DNA of 64,000 bases, taken from Bacteroidota bacterium (GTDB lineage: Bacteria; Bacteroidota; Bacteroidia; Bacteroidales; VadinHA17). The stretch lies in NCBI GenBank assembly GCA_011050615.1, contig DRFJ01000056.1:39570-103569 (forward strand). The letters run 5' to 3'. Shown piece by piece: positions 19,501-26,530 of the stretch (position 1 is its first letter; every line of letters starts with the position of its first letter). The notes beneath the pieces were generated by a model. That model was not told the DNA's origin, ran no database searches, and saw only the letters and a list, made by a program, of their open reading frames with translations. A program made the translations under genes and the position numbers.

Positions 19501-19817
19501 GCACCCGGGTGAAAGGTAAGACGTTCGGGCTCTCCCCCTTCAGCGGGTATGAGGAAGACGTCGGTATTCCCGTCGTAATCACCCGTGAAGGCTATCATCT
19601 TACCATCCGGGGAAAAGTGAGGTTCTGTTTCTGCTCCAACTGATGACGTTAACCTGTGGGCATCACCACCTTCAGCATTGCACAGCCACAGGTCGTTAGC
19701 ATAGACGAACACTATGTTGTTTCCACTTATTGTCGGTTGCCTGAGAAGCATCGTTCCCTGTGCATTTACAATCAGTCCTGTTAGCAGGATAACGAGGATA
19801 ATAGAGAGTCGTTTCAT
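16527..19817 (-). CDS. Tricorn protease homologue (S41B), exported
   Basis: 1096 residues with a signal peptide (about 1-19, ending Val-Asn-Ala). The N-terminal half is a beta-propeller with repeated Pro-x-Trp-Ser-Pro-(Asp/Lys) blades (PD40-like) filling about 20-530. A Lys/Glu-rich linker (about 545-580) follows, then a helical C1 region, a PDZ domain (about 770-850, Gly-Asp-Tyr-Ile-Ile-Lys-Val-Asn-Gly) and the protease domain with the Gly-Ser-Gly-Gly-Asp nucleophile motif near residue 975. Tricorn trims peptides produced by larger proteases; this Bacteroidetes type works outside the cytoplasm. A paralogue lies at 40.3-43.6 kb. Confidence 0.93.
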   Translation of the reverse strand: MKRLSIILVILLTGLIVNAQGTMLLRQPTISGNNIVFVYANDLWLCNAEGGDAHRLTSSVGAETEPHFSPDGKMIAFTGDYDGNTDVFLIPAEGGEPERLTFHPGADKVQGWMPDGKNIIFSSGREGMPTKSNRLYTVSIEGGMPEPLPVVRSAYGEVSPDGRYLAYTPITFWDPEWRNYRGGQAQPIWIVDMETLSLEQTPRVDNERHMNPVWFGTRVFFLSERDFASNIWSYDINTKDLKQHTYHDNFDVKSLDAGEDKIIYEQGGLLHILKPETDETETLEINVKGDFHWSRIRWEDVQPRDLSNAELSSTGKRAIFEYRGEIISVPREKGSWRNITNTPGAADRYPVWSPKGDKVAWFSDESGEYQLVVSDQDGMSGKKIYTIPDPSFFFRPAWSPDAKYIAFTDTHYKLHYINLETGRVKIADSDTYAHPDRTMNPVWSPDSKWIAYAKLLGNQYKAIFVYNIETGSRHMLTDGMADAISPVWDESGKYLYFLASTNYGLATGWLDMSGYDIVTTRSVYMILLSEEAENPFLPESDEEKAEEKQVGDKEAVKPKKGGKQDETDKVKEEIIVKIDPENIAERIIAIDMPDRNYPSLLPGPENTVFISEIPQGERSITLHKYDLGEKKAVEFIKNISYASISADKSSILYRSGNNWAIASTKSPVKGQGEENLKLAGISLRIDPVKEWKQIFREGWRYQRDFLYVDNVHGAPWDKVYEWYEPWVDHVRHRSELNYIIDILGGEVAVGHSYTRGGDFPDIERVPVGLLGADYGIRDKRFYIKKIYTGEDWNPNLRGPLAQPGMKVNEGDYIIKVNGKEVRATDNIYMYFEGTAGIHTILTVADNPSGNNSRQITVIPVPRESGLRTADWVESNRKLVDSLSGGKLAYVWLPNTGRGGYEYFNRYFFAQQDKKGAIIDERNNGGGSAADYIIDILSRDLLGYFNSKTPDRRPFTTPMAGLWGPKVMIINERAGSGGDLMPYMFKKKGIGPLIGTRTWGGLVGTWDTPPFIDGGRMVAPRGGFFDTNGEWAVEAVGIAPDIHVLQDPAEEAKGNDPQLLKAIEEALRLVETEGIELKKEPEAPVRWKRPAYFEIKK

Positions 19818-19959
19818 GAGTAATGGATTTTAAATAAAATTTATATTATGCTGTTCTGTGTTTTCCCCCGGAGTTATTTAAAAGAATATAAATATAAATA
19901 ATATGGCTAATTTATTTAACTTGACCGGGGAATATAAGTGTTAATAAAATGAAACGAGC

Positions 19960-20955
19960 ATGAATAAATCAGATTTGATATTAGACTGCCTGAAGGAGAT
20001 ACCCGTGCTTGAAATGTCAATCCTGCCTACTCCACTGCACAGGCTTAATAATATGAGTGCCAGACTGTCAATCGATCTCTACTGCAAGCGGGATGATCTT
20101 ACCGCTTTTGCTTTTGGTGGTAACAAGACAAGAAAACTGGATTACCTGGTAATGGATGCTATCAGCACCGGTTATGACTCCCTTATAAGCTTCGGCGCCG
20201 TTCAATCAAACTGGTGCAGGATGACAGCAACGGCAGGCAGTGTTAACGGTCTGGATGTTTTTCTTGTACTGTCAGGTGAAAAACCCGGAAAAGAGACGTC
20301 AAATCTTCTGCTGGACAGGCTTGCAGGTGCGAATATTACATTTATTGAAAGCACGGAGAGGGATGATATAATAAAGGAGGTTAACAAAAAGATCCTGGAA
20401 TTGAAAAATAAGGGAAGGAAACCGTATTATATGCCTGTCGGGGGTTCTGTGGCAAGGGGATCACTGGGATATATCAGGGCTATGGCTGAAATAATGGAAT
20501 ATTCAGAGACCAGTGGTGTTGATTTCCGGGAAATTATTTTGGCTTCAGGCTCGGCCGGTACCCAGGCAGGCCTTTTGGCAGGCCAGGTAATCTGTGGATG
20601 GCAGGGGCACATAAGAGGGATGGCAGTGTCAAGACCCAGGGATGAACAGGAGCAGATAGTGCTTGAAATAGCAAGGGACAGCCTCGATTTTATTGGCTAT
20701 GAATATGAAGAACAAAGCTTGACTTCCGGGATTCATGTGGATGACAGCTACCTTGGCGATGGTTACCGTCTCATTACTCCCGGATGCCGTCAGGCCATAC
20801 AGGACTTTGTCCGCTATGAGGGCATCTTCCTGGACGAAGTATATACGGGCAAGGCTGCTGCCGGGCTTATCGATTATGCAAAAAAGGGAAAATTTTCATC
20901 CCAGGAACCTGTCCTCTTCATACACACAGGAGGCAGTGTACAGCTCTTCGAGTAA
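19960..20955 (+). CDS. PLP-dependent D-cysteine desulfhydrase / ACC deaminase family protein
   Basis: 331 residues, fold-type II PLP enzyme. The Gly-Gly-Asn-Lys-Thr-Arg-Lys motif near residue 53 holds the PLP lysine, and Gly-Ser-Ala-Gly-Thr-Gln-Ala-Gly near 205 is the phosphate loop. The family includes D-cysteine desulfhydrase (giving pyruvate, H2S and ammonia) and 1-aminocyclopropane-1-carboxylate deaminase; these cannot be separated from sequence by eye, and D-cysteine or other D-amino acid breakdown is the commoner bacterial role. It is a single gene, convergent with trpB2. Confidence 0.85.
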   Translation: MNKSDLILDCLKEIPVLEMSILPTPLHRLNNMSARLSIDLYCKRDDLTAFAFGGNKTRKLDYLVMDAISTGYDSLISFGAVQSNWCRMTATAGSVNGLDVFLVLSGEKPGKETSNLLLDRLAGANITFIESTERDDIIKEVNKKILELKNKGRKPYYMPVGGSVARGSLGYIRAMAEIMEYSETSGVDFREIILASGSAGTQAGLLAGQVICGWQGHIRGMAVSRPRDEQEQIVLEIARDSLDFIGYEYEEQSLTSGIHVDDSYLGDGYRLITPGCRQAIQDFVRYEGIFLDEVYTGKAAAGLIDYAKKGKFSSQEPVLFIHTGGSVQLFE

Positions 20956-21014
20956 GCAGCCATTCATATATTCCAATATTCCGTTGCTTTTATACCGGTT
21001 TCTCAGAGGCTTTT

Positions 21015-22367
21015 TTACCGGATCATCGCAATGCTTTCCTCAATTTCTTTATCTGTGAGTGCATGATCTTCAAGCTCTTCCGAGAAGTACTTGTCGTAAG
21101 CACTGAGATCAAGGTGGCCGTGCCCTGACAGGTTAAACAGTATTGTTTGCGGTATGCCGGCCTCATCACATTTGCGTGCCTCATCAATTGCGCCCGTTAT
21201 GGCATATGTTGATTCAGGGGCAGGTAAGATGCCTTCGCTCCTGGCAAAAAGGACGCCGTTACGGAAACAGTCCTTCTGTAGTTTTGACCGGGCCTCCATA
21301 AGACCGTCTTTGAGCAGCTGGCTTACCAGTACTCCTGCTCCATGGTATCTTAATCCACCGGCATGTATTTTTGCAGGAACGAAATTATGCCCCAATGTAT
21401 ACATGGCCAGCAATGGTGTTAGTCCCACTGTATCGCCAAAGTCATACATGTACTTTCCTCTCGTAAGTTTTGGGCATGATGCCGGCTCTATGGCAATTGC
21501 ACGGGTTTTATTACCATTAAGCAGATTTTCCCTTATGAAGGGGAAAGAGATACCTGAAAAATTGGAACCACCACCGAAACAACCAACTACGATATCGGGG
21601 TAGTCACCGGCCTTATTCATCTGTAATAATGCTTCTTCACCAATTATTGTCTGGTGCAGAAGGACATGATTGAGAACTGAGCCCAGTGAATATTTAACTT
21701 CAGCATCTGCGGCAGCTCTTTCAACTGCCTCGGAGATAGCTATTCCAAGACTCCCGGGGGAAGCAGGGTCTTCAGCCAGTATTTTCCTGCCGGATTCCGT
21801 CAGTTCACTGGGTGAAGGTACCACTGTTGCATCATAGGTATTCATCATTATCTTACGGTAGGGTTTTTGCTCATAGCTTATCCTTACCATGAATACTTCC
21901 AGCTCAATCCCGAAATGCCGGCACGCAAAGCTCAGGGCAGTTCCCCACTGGCCTGCACCTGTTTCAGTAGTCATCTTCTTAACACCCTCAAGCTTATTGT
22001 AATAAGCCTGGGCAATAGCAGTGTTTGCCTTGTGTGAACCGGCATAACTGCCACCCTCGTATTTATAATAGATCCTGCAGTTTGTGCCTATGGCCTTTTC
22101 CAGCGCTGATGCCCTGAATAGGGGACTGGGCCTGTAACTCCTGTAAAGGTCGAGCACTTCCCCGGGTATGTCAATATATCTTTCTGTTGAAGCTTCCTGT
22201 TTAATAAGTCCCATCGGGAAAAGTGCTGCCAGGTCTTCAGGCTTTATGGGCTCCCTCGTTCCCGGGTGAAGAGGTGGCAGGGGCTTATTGGGCATGTCAG
22301 CAATAATGTTATACCACCTTGTTGGCATCTCCTGTTCAGTTAAAATGAATTTTTTTGTCGTTTTCAT
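21015..22367 (-). CDS. trpB2: Tryptophan synthase beta subunit, TrpB2 type
   Basis: 450 residues, longer than classical TrpB (about 400) and with the N-terminal extension typical of TrpB2 (annotated as 'TrpB-like PLP-dependent enzyme'). The PLP lysine is in Gly-Ser-His-Lys-Ala-Asn-Thr-Ala, and Gly-Cys-Phe-Gly-Gly-Gly-Ser-Asn is the phosphate-binding loop. TrpB2 condenses indole with serine (or phosphoserine) without needing TrpA; no trpA or other trp gene is nearby. A leader peptide with three Trp codons and an intrinsic terminator lie just upstream (22404-22537), which strongly suggests that expression responds to charged tRNA-Trp and that the role is tryptophan supply. Confidence 0.93.
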   Translation of the reverse strand: MKTTKKFILTEQEMPTRWYNIIADMPNKPLPPLHPGTREPIKPEDLAALFPMGLIKQEASTERYIDIPGEVLDLYRSYRPSPLFRASALEKAIGTNCRIYYKYEGGSYAGSHKANTAIAQAYYNKLEGVKKMTTETGAGQWGTALSFACRHFGIELEVFMVRISYEQKPYRKIMMNTYDATVVPSPSELTESGRKILAEDPASPGSLGIAISEAVERAAADAEVKYSLGSVLNHVLLHQTIIGEEALLQMNKAGDYPDIVVGCFGGGSNFSGISFPFIRENLLNGNKTRAIAIEPASCPKLTRGKYMYDFGDTVGLTPLLAMYTLGHNFVPAKIHAGGLRYHGAGVLVSQLLKDGLMEARSKLQKDCFRNGVLFARSEGILPAPESTYAITGAIDEARKCDEAGIPQTILFNLSGHGHLDLSAYDKYFSEELEDHALTDKEIEESIAMIR

Positions 22368-22403
22368 GATTTTGAGTATTTATGGTTTATAATTATTCCG
22401 TGT

Positions 22404-22437
22404 AAAAACAAAAAAGGCACGCTGTGACCAGCGTGCC
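22404..22437 (-). terminator. Attenuator terminator in the trpB2 leader
   Basis: Minus strand: 9-bp perfect stem ggcacgctg/cagcgtgcc (22437-22429 and 22424-22416), 4-base loop, then six T, a G and five T (22415-22404). It lies 25 bases after the stop of the Trp-rich leader peptide and about 37 bases before the trpB2 start codon, exactly where an attenuator would be. The flanking A and T runs would let it also act weakly on the other strand, but no plus-strand gene ends here. Confidence 0.85.
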
Positions 22438-22462
22438 TTTTTATGATAATCAGTTATATTAT

Positions 22463-22537
22463 TTACATAACAGCATGGTTCACAGTATGGTTTTTAATAC
22501 TGCGCCACCACCAGCTATGTAGAATTGTTCTTTTCAT
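22463..22537 (-). CDS. trpL: Tryptophan-rich leader peptide of trpB2
   Basis: Minus-strand ATG at 22537 to TAA at 22463: 24 codons, with codons 9-11 all TGG (22513-22505). Reads Met-Lys-Arg-Thr-Ile-Leu-His-Ser-Trp-Trp-Trp-Arg, then twelve more residues. Downstream RNA can fold two ways. The Trp-codon region pairs with the segment after it (cgcagtat with atactgtg, extended by Trp-codon bases against aaccatgct), leaving the terminator free. Alternatively that second segment (accatgctgt) pairs imperfectly with the left arm of the terminator, giving an antiterminator. This is the arrangement of ribosome-mediated attenuation known from enterobacterial trp operons. Expression is inferred, not shown. 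Confidence 0.82.
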   Translation of the reverse strand: MKRTILHSWWWRSIKNHTVNHAVM

Positions 22538-22542
22538 CGTGA

Positions 22543-22572
22543 CAAATCTAGATATTATTTTCAAAAATACAA
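22543..22572 (-). promoter_or_regulatory. Candidate promoter of the trp leader
   Basis: On the minus strand TTG (22572-22570), 19 bases, then TAGATTTG (22550-22543) matches the Bacteroidetes consensus TTG-N19-TAnnTTTG. It would give a nearly leaderless leader peptide. A second box, TATTTTTG at 22569-22562, lies a little upstream and would give a longer 5' end; which one is used cannot be told. Confidence 0.5.
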
Positions 22573-22688
22573 GTCATGACAAAAGAATTTCTGTAATTTT
22601 AATTTTGTCCCAGAAGCTCAATTTTTTTATCAGACTCTGAATTACCAGGCACCCGGGACTCAGGAACGAACCACGAGCATGATTTCAT

Positions 22689-23699
22689 TTACCTTCCTGT
22701 CTGATAATCAATAAGTCCCTGTTCCTGTATCCTGCGTGTGAGAATATAGCCATAATCCCTGGATTTTCTTATTTTGCACTGCCCCCATGCAACAGTGGTC
22801 CATTCTTTAGCCTGGTGCAGGTTGCCCAGTATCTCGTTTATCACTGCCAGGTTATGGGCGGCACGGCCCCTGACCTTTCTCTTATCCGGCTCCAGGGCTC
22901 TCTCAAGTGCTGCAATGGCTCTGTCCCAGTCGTTAAGTTGCATCATTCGCGCTCCTTCAGCAAGGTCATAATTACCCTTTCCTTTTTTAAAATAATCCCT
23001 GCCTGCATATATCCAGTCAGGTGTCAGCCGGCTGCCGTAAAGGGCACCTGCTTCCAGGCTGGCCCGTTCTATAGCTCTTTTCTTGTTAATTATGGCATCA
23101 GCTGCCGCTACCACAGAGAGGCCGCTGCCACCCCAGTTAATCTGGTGCCTGTACATATATTCGTCAAGAATACTCCTGCTGGCAGGATGATACATCCTGA
23201 ACCCGCAATTCACAGTAACCAGTCCGCGGGCTTCAAGGTTCAGCAGGTTATCAGAAACTGCAGCTCCCGTGATTATGAAATCTGAATCGTAGGCCTCCAG
23301 TGCTATCAGTGCATCAGAATTATATTTTTCACATAAGCTTTCAACTGTTTCCCAGGATAAGGCCCCGGGGAGAAGAGTCCCGATACCTGATCCTTGTAAT
23401 AATTCAGGGGTTTTTACTACCCTGAACAGGGCCGAGCCTCGCAGATTTTCATCCAGTCCCCTCAGGACAAACCGGGTGTTCAGGCTGTCCTGTTTCAGAC
23501 CTTCACCTGTGAGCAAACCTTCCAGCTTGTTGGCATCAGTGTTGGAAGGTAGTGAACGGTTGACAATGGCTATTGATTTTATTTCATCAGGTACTGTCTT
23601 TACTGCCGGTACCAGTACATCAAAACTTATTCTTGATGCTCCGCATCCCGTTAAGAGGAGAAGGGGAATAATGAGGGCTGTAATTGACGGATTCTTCAT
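22689..23699 (-). CDS. Lipoprotein with TPR-like C-terminal region (DUF6340-like)
   Basis: 336 residues from the ATG at 23699; this start gives a clean lipoprotein signal (Leu-Leu-Leu-Leu-Thr-Gly-Cys at about 13-19), so the longer open frame upstream is not used. A central domain (about 30-230) with alternating strands and helices has Tyr-Asp-Ser-Asp-Ala-Leu-Ile-Ala-Leu-Glu; the last 100 residues contain helix pairs with Ala-His-Asn-Leu-Ala-Val that look like tetratricopeptide repeats. It resembles the DUF6340 proteins of Bacteroidetes, whose function is unknown. It is anchored in the outer or inner membrane by lipid. Confidence 0.7.
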   Translation of the reverse strand: MKNPSITALIIPLLLLTGCGASRISFDVLVPAVKTVPDEIKSIAIVNRSLPSNTDANKLEGLLTGEGLKQDSLNTRFVLRGLDENLRGSALFRVVKTPELLQGSGIGTLLPGALSWETVESLCEKYNSDALIALEAYDSDFIITGAAVSDNLLNLEARGLVTVNCGFRMYHPASRSILDEYMYRHQINWGGSGLSVVAAADAIINKKRAIERASLEAGALYGSRLTPDWIYAGRDYFKKGKGNYDLAEGARMMQLNDWDRAIAALERALEPDKRKVRGRAAHNLAVINEILGNLHQAKEWTTVAWGQCKIRKSRDYGYILTRRIQEQGLIDYQTGR

Positions 23700-23862
23700 G
23701 ATTACTGCAATTTTTTGATAAATGTACAAATAAAATGCCACAGAACTTCAAATTATGATACAGACTGGCAGAGCAGTTAAATTTTGTTAATAAATACATA
23801 ATCATGGTTTATTTCTGAGAATATTTTATATACTTTAAAAGTAAAACACTAAAATCTTAGCT

Positions 23863-25494
23863 ATGAAAAGGAATATCGTACTCTTATTAATTCTTGCGGG
23901 TCTGTTTTTCTCAAACGGATTAATTGGCCAGCAAAGCCCACAGGATAAAGGGCTGGAAGTAATAACAATGAATGCTATCAAGGCCCAGCTTGAGTTCCTT
24001 GCGTCTGACTGGACTGAAGGGCGGGAAACAGGAACAAGGGGTATTTTTTTGGCAGGTGACTATGTGGCCAGCATGTTTAAATTCTCCGGCGTACCCGGTG
24101 GTGGTGATATGGTGAGGTCAATGGGAAGGAGATTAATGATGCGTAGTGGAGAGATCCCGCAACCTGAAAGGTCATATTTTCAGAATTTCACCCTTCTCGA
24201 AACATTGCCCGGAGGCGAATCAACATTATCAGTTGTCAGGGACGACAGGACCTATATGTTCCAGGAGAATATTGATTTTACACTCCAGGCTTCATCAACA
24301 GCAAACATATCTGGTGAGCTTGTTTTTGTAGGATATGGAATACAGAATGATGAGTTAGGGATTAACGAGTTGTCAGGAGCTGATCTCAGAGGAAAGATTG
24401 CTGTACGCCTTTCGGGACTCCCTGGTATGGGAGACGAAAATTCCCCGGTCGCCAAGAAGCTGATGGAAGACAGGATGGCAGCCTACAGGTTGATGAGGGG
24501 CATAGACAGGAAGCTGAAAGAAATGGGAGCTCTGGCGGTAATACAGGTGAGCACGGCAAACAGCCCGGTCAATATGCCGGGTGAATATGTCGATGATATG
24601 GATATGTCACCGAACGAGTCGACAAGGAATACCGAATTTACCCGCCTGAGGCTTGATGATGAAGACCTTTCGCCGGAGATGATAACGGTTAGTGCAGGTC
24701 CAAAGTTGGTTAAGGCAATAATGAAAGATAGCGGGATAGATATTGAAAAGTATGCAAAAGATGCCGCGAATGAGCTGGGCAAAACCCGGCCCGTGGAAAT
24801 TAAGGGCACCAGGTTAAATATTAGCGCCGAAGTCAGAAAAAGAAGGGTAAGGGTGCGTAATGTTATCGCGATGATAGAGGGAAAGAATAAAGATGAATTT
24901 GTTGTTATCGGAGCCCATATGGATCATATGGGAATGTCAGGCGGAAGGATATGGAACGGAGCCGACGATAACGCCTCCGGTACTGTTGGAGTTATGACAA
25001 TTGCACAGGCTTTTGCAGCAACCGGTGTGCAACCTGAACGGACAGTTATTTTCTGCGCATGGACCGGGGAAGAGAAAGGCTTACTGGGTTCAGAATATTT
25101 CACCAGGAACCCGGTTTTCAGCTCCATGGATCATTGCAAGTTTTATATTAATTTTGACATGATAGCAAGGGATGCCGAAAAAGATGAGGAAGGAATTAAT
25201 GTAGGTGTAACCTACAATAGCAAGTACCCTGAAATACTTGATATGTGCAAGCGTAACGTCACTGATTACGAACTGAAGATGAACTTTGAATACAGGGGGC
25301 AGGAAGACCCGACGGGAGGAAGTGATTATACTGCATTTACTGAGAATGGTGTCCCGGTAATAGCATTTATGGCTGCAATGCATCCGGATTATCATACACC
25401 TAACGACGAGACGGAATATGTTAACTGGGGAAAGATGCTCGATATAATAAAACTTGGATTCCTGAACCTCTGGGAGGTGGCTAATAAAGAATAA
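23863..25494 (+). CDS. M28 family zinc aminopeptidase, exported
   Basis: 543 residues with a signal peptide (about 1-22, Leu-Ile-Gly-Gln end). A protease-associated (PA) domain is inserted at about 140-260. The M28 catalytic core follows: zinc ligands in Gly-Ala-His-Met-Asp-His, Gly-Ala-Asp-Asp-Asn-Ala-Ser-Gly, Thr-Gly-Glu-Glu-Lys-Gly, Asp in Met-Ile-Ala-Arg-Asp, and His in Tyr-His-Thr-Pro-Asn-Asp. All five are present, so it should be an active aminopeptidase or dipeptidase of the periplasm or surface. Together with tricorn, C69 and the other peptidases here it fits extracytoplasmic peptide use. Confidence 0.92.
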   Translation: MKRNIVLLLILAGLFFSNGLIGQQSPQDKGLEVITMNAIKAQLEFLASDWTEGRETGTRGIFLAGDYVASMFKFSGVPGGGDMVRSMGRRLMMRSGEIPQPERSYFQNFTLLETLPGGESTLSVVRDDRTYMFQENIDFTLQASSTANISGELVFVGYGIQNDELGINELSGADLRGKIAVRLSGLPGMGDENSPVAKKLMEDRMAAYRLMRGIDRKLKEMGALAVIQVSTANSPVNMPGEYVDDMDMSPNESTRNTEFTRLRLDDEDLSPEMITVSAGPKLVKAIMKDSGIDIEKYAKDAANELGKTRPVEIKGTRLNISAEVRKRRVRVRNVIAMIEGKNKDEFVVIGAHMDHMGMSGGRIWNGADDNASGTVGVMTIAQAFAATGVQPERTVIFCAWTGEEKGLLGSEYFTRNPVFSSMDHCKFYINFDMIARDAEKDEEGINVGVTYNSKYPEILDMCKRNVTDYELKMNFEYRGQEDPTGGSDYTAFTENGVPVIAFMAAMHPDYHTPNDETEYVNWGKMLDIIKLGFLNLWEVANKE

Positions 25495-25588
25495 TCCCTG
25501 TAAAAACTATTTTTACTTATAAAATTTTGTATTTTAGTGCTTCCAAAGGGGTATATTTTATATTATTTGATAACCAAAACCTATTATC

Positions 25589-26305
25589 ATGAGTAGTGAA
25601 TCATTCAACTTCAACCAGTTTTTAAAAGACTCAGTCAATTCTTTGACCAGGCCCAGGGCGTATTTTGCGGAAATGCCTACTACAGGAGGCTTTGGCGTGC
25701 CTATTGTGAAAGCTCTGATCTACGGAGCACTTGCAGGTATATTTACCTTCCTGTGGAGCCTTCTCAAGATAGGAGGAGCAACAAGCGGACTGTTCGGCGG
25801 GGCCGTAGGTATTATGGCCTTTATATGGGTAATTATCGGTGCTCTTATAGGCTTGTTCATCGGAGCCGTGGTGCTGCTTATCATCTCAGCTATCTGTGGC
25901 GGATCAACCGATTATGAGGCCAATGCAAGGGTTACAGCCTCACTGATGGTACTTATGCCTATTACTGCATTGTTTGGATTCATAGGTGGTGGAGTAGGTT
26001 CTATAATTGGATTTATTATTAACCTCTATGGCCTGTATATGATATACCATGCCCTTACTCAGACCCTGAAAGGTAAGGAAGGTACTTCCAGGATAATTGC
26101 AATCATCCTGGCGATTCTCCTTGTCATCTTCCTTATTATAGGATTCTTTGCCAAGAAGACGGCAAAAAAGTATATGGATAATTTTGGAAGTGAATGGGAA
26201 CAGACTATAAAAGAATCGGGAGAAGACCTTGAAGAAACCCTGAAAGACCTCACTGACGAATTAAAGGAAGCACAACAGGAATCAGAGGAAGGAGAAGAAG
26301 AGTAA
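25589..26305 (+). CDS. Yip1-domain membrane protein
   Basis: 238 residues. A short cytoplasmic start with an Arg-Pro-Arg-Ala-Tyr-Phe motif, which is typical of bacterial Yip1-family proteins, is followed by five hydrophobic helices (about 35-200). The last 35 residues are very acidic and predicted helical (Glu-Glu-Thr-Leu-Lys-Asp-Leu repeats), probably coiled coil. Function of the family in bacteria is not known. It is a single gene; the inverted repeat 34 bases downstream could end its transcript. Confidence 0.75.
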   Translation: MSSESFNFNQFLKDSVNSLTRPRAYFAEMPTTGGFGVPIVKALIYGALAGIFTFLWSLLKIGGATSGLFGGAVGIMAFIWVIIGALIGLFIGAVVLLIISAICGGSTDYEANARVTASLMVLMPITALFGFIGGGVGSIIGFIINLYGLYMIYHALTQTLKGKEGTSRIIAIILAILLVIFLIIGFFAKKTAKKYMDNFGSEWEQTIKESGEDLEETLKDLTDELKEAQQESEEGEEE

Positions 26306-26338
26306 GACTCAAATAGTATAGCCTCCATAAGAAATTAG

Positions 26339-26422
26339 AAGGGGCTGTCTCAAAAGTACACCATTTCAGCCAGAACGATAGACTAAAGACTGGTTGGTAC
26401 CGTGAATTTGAGACAACCCCTT
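26339..26422. repeat. 84-bp inverted-repeat element (terminator-like or MITE-like)
   Basis: 16-bp arms aaggggctgtctcaaa (26339-26354) and tttgagacaacccctt (26407-26422) match at 15 of 16 positions, separated by 52 bases without an open frame. The arm sequence resembles ends of Bacteroidetes IS elements and also terminators. A T run follows on the plus side. No transposase is present. It lies between the Yip1 gene and the cytochrome gene. Confidence 0.6.
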
Positions 26423-26530
26423 TTCTTTATTAAGCCAGGTTTAATATTTTTCGTTCATTGTATTTGTCAATATCAAAACCGGATTGATTTTATTTTCATA
26501 ACCTAATACTTCTAACCAGAGTACCATAAA

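Noticed and set aside
16527..19817. Tricorn gene considered as a TolB-type protein because of its PD40 blades
   Set aside because: Length, PDZ domain and the Gly-Ser-Gly-Gly-Asp catalytic site show a full tricorn protease homologue.
22443..22640. 65-codon plus-strand frame opposite the trp leader
   Set aside because: Shadow of the leader peptide; hydrophobic but with no gene-like neighbours, whereas the minus strand gives the Trp leader with a terminator.
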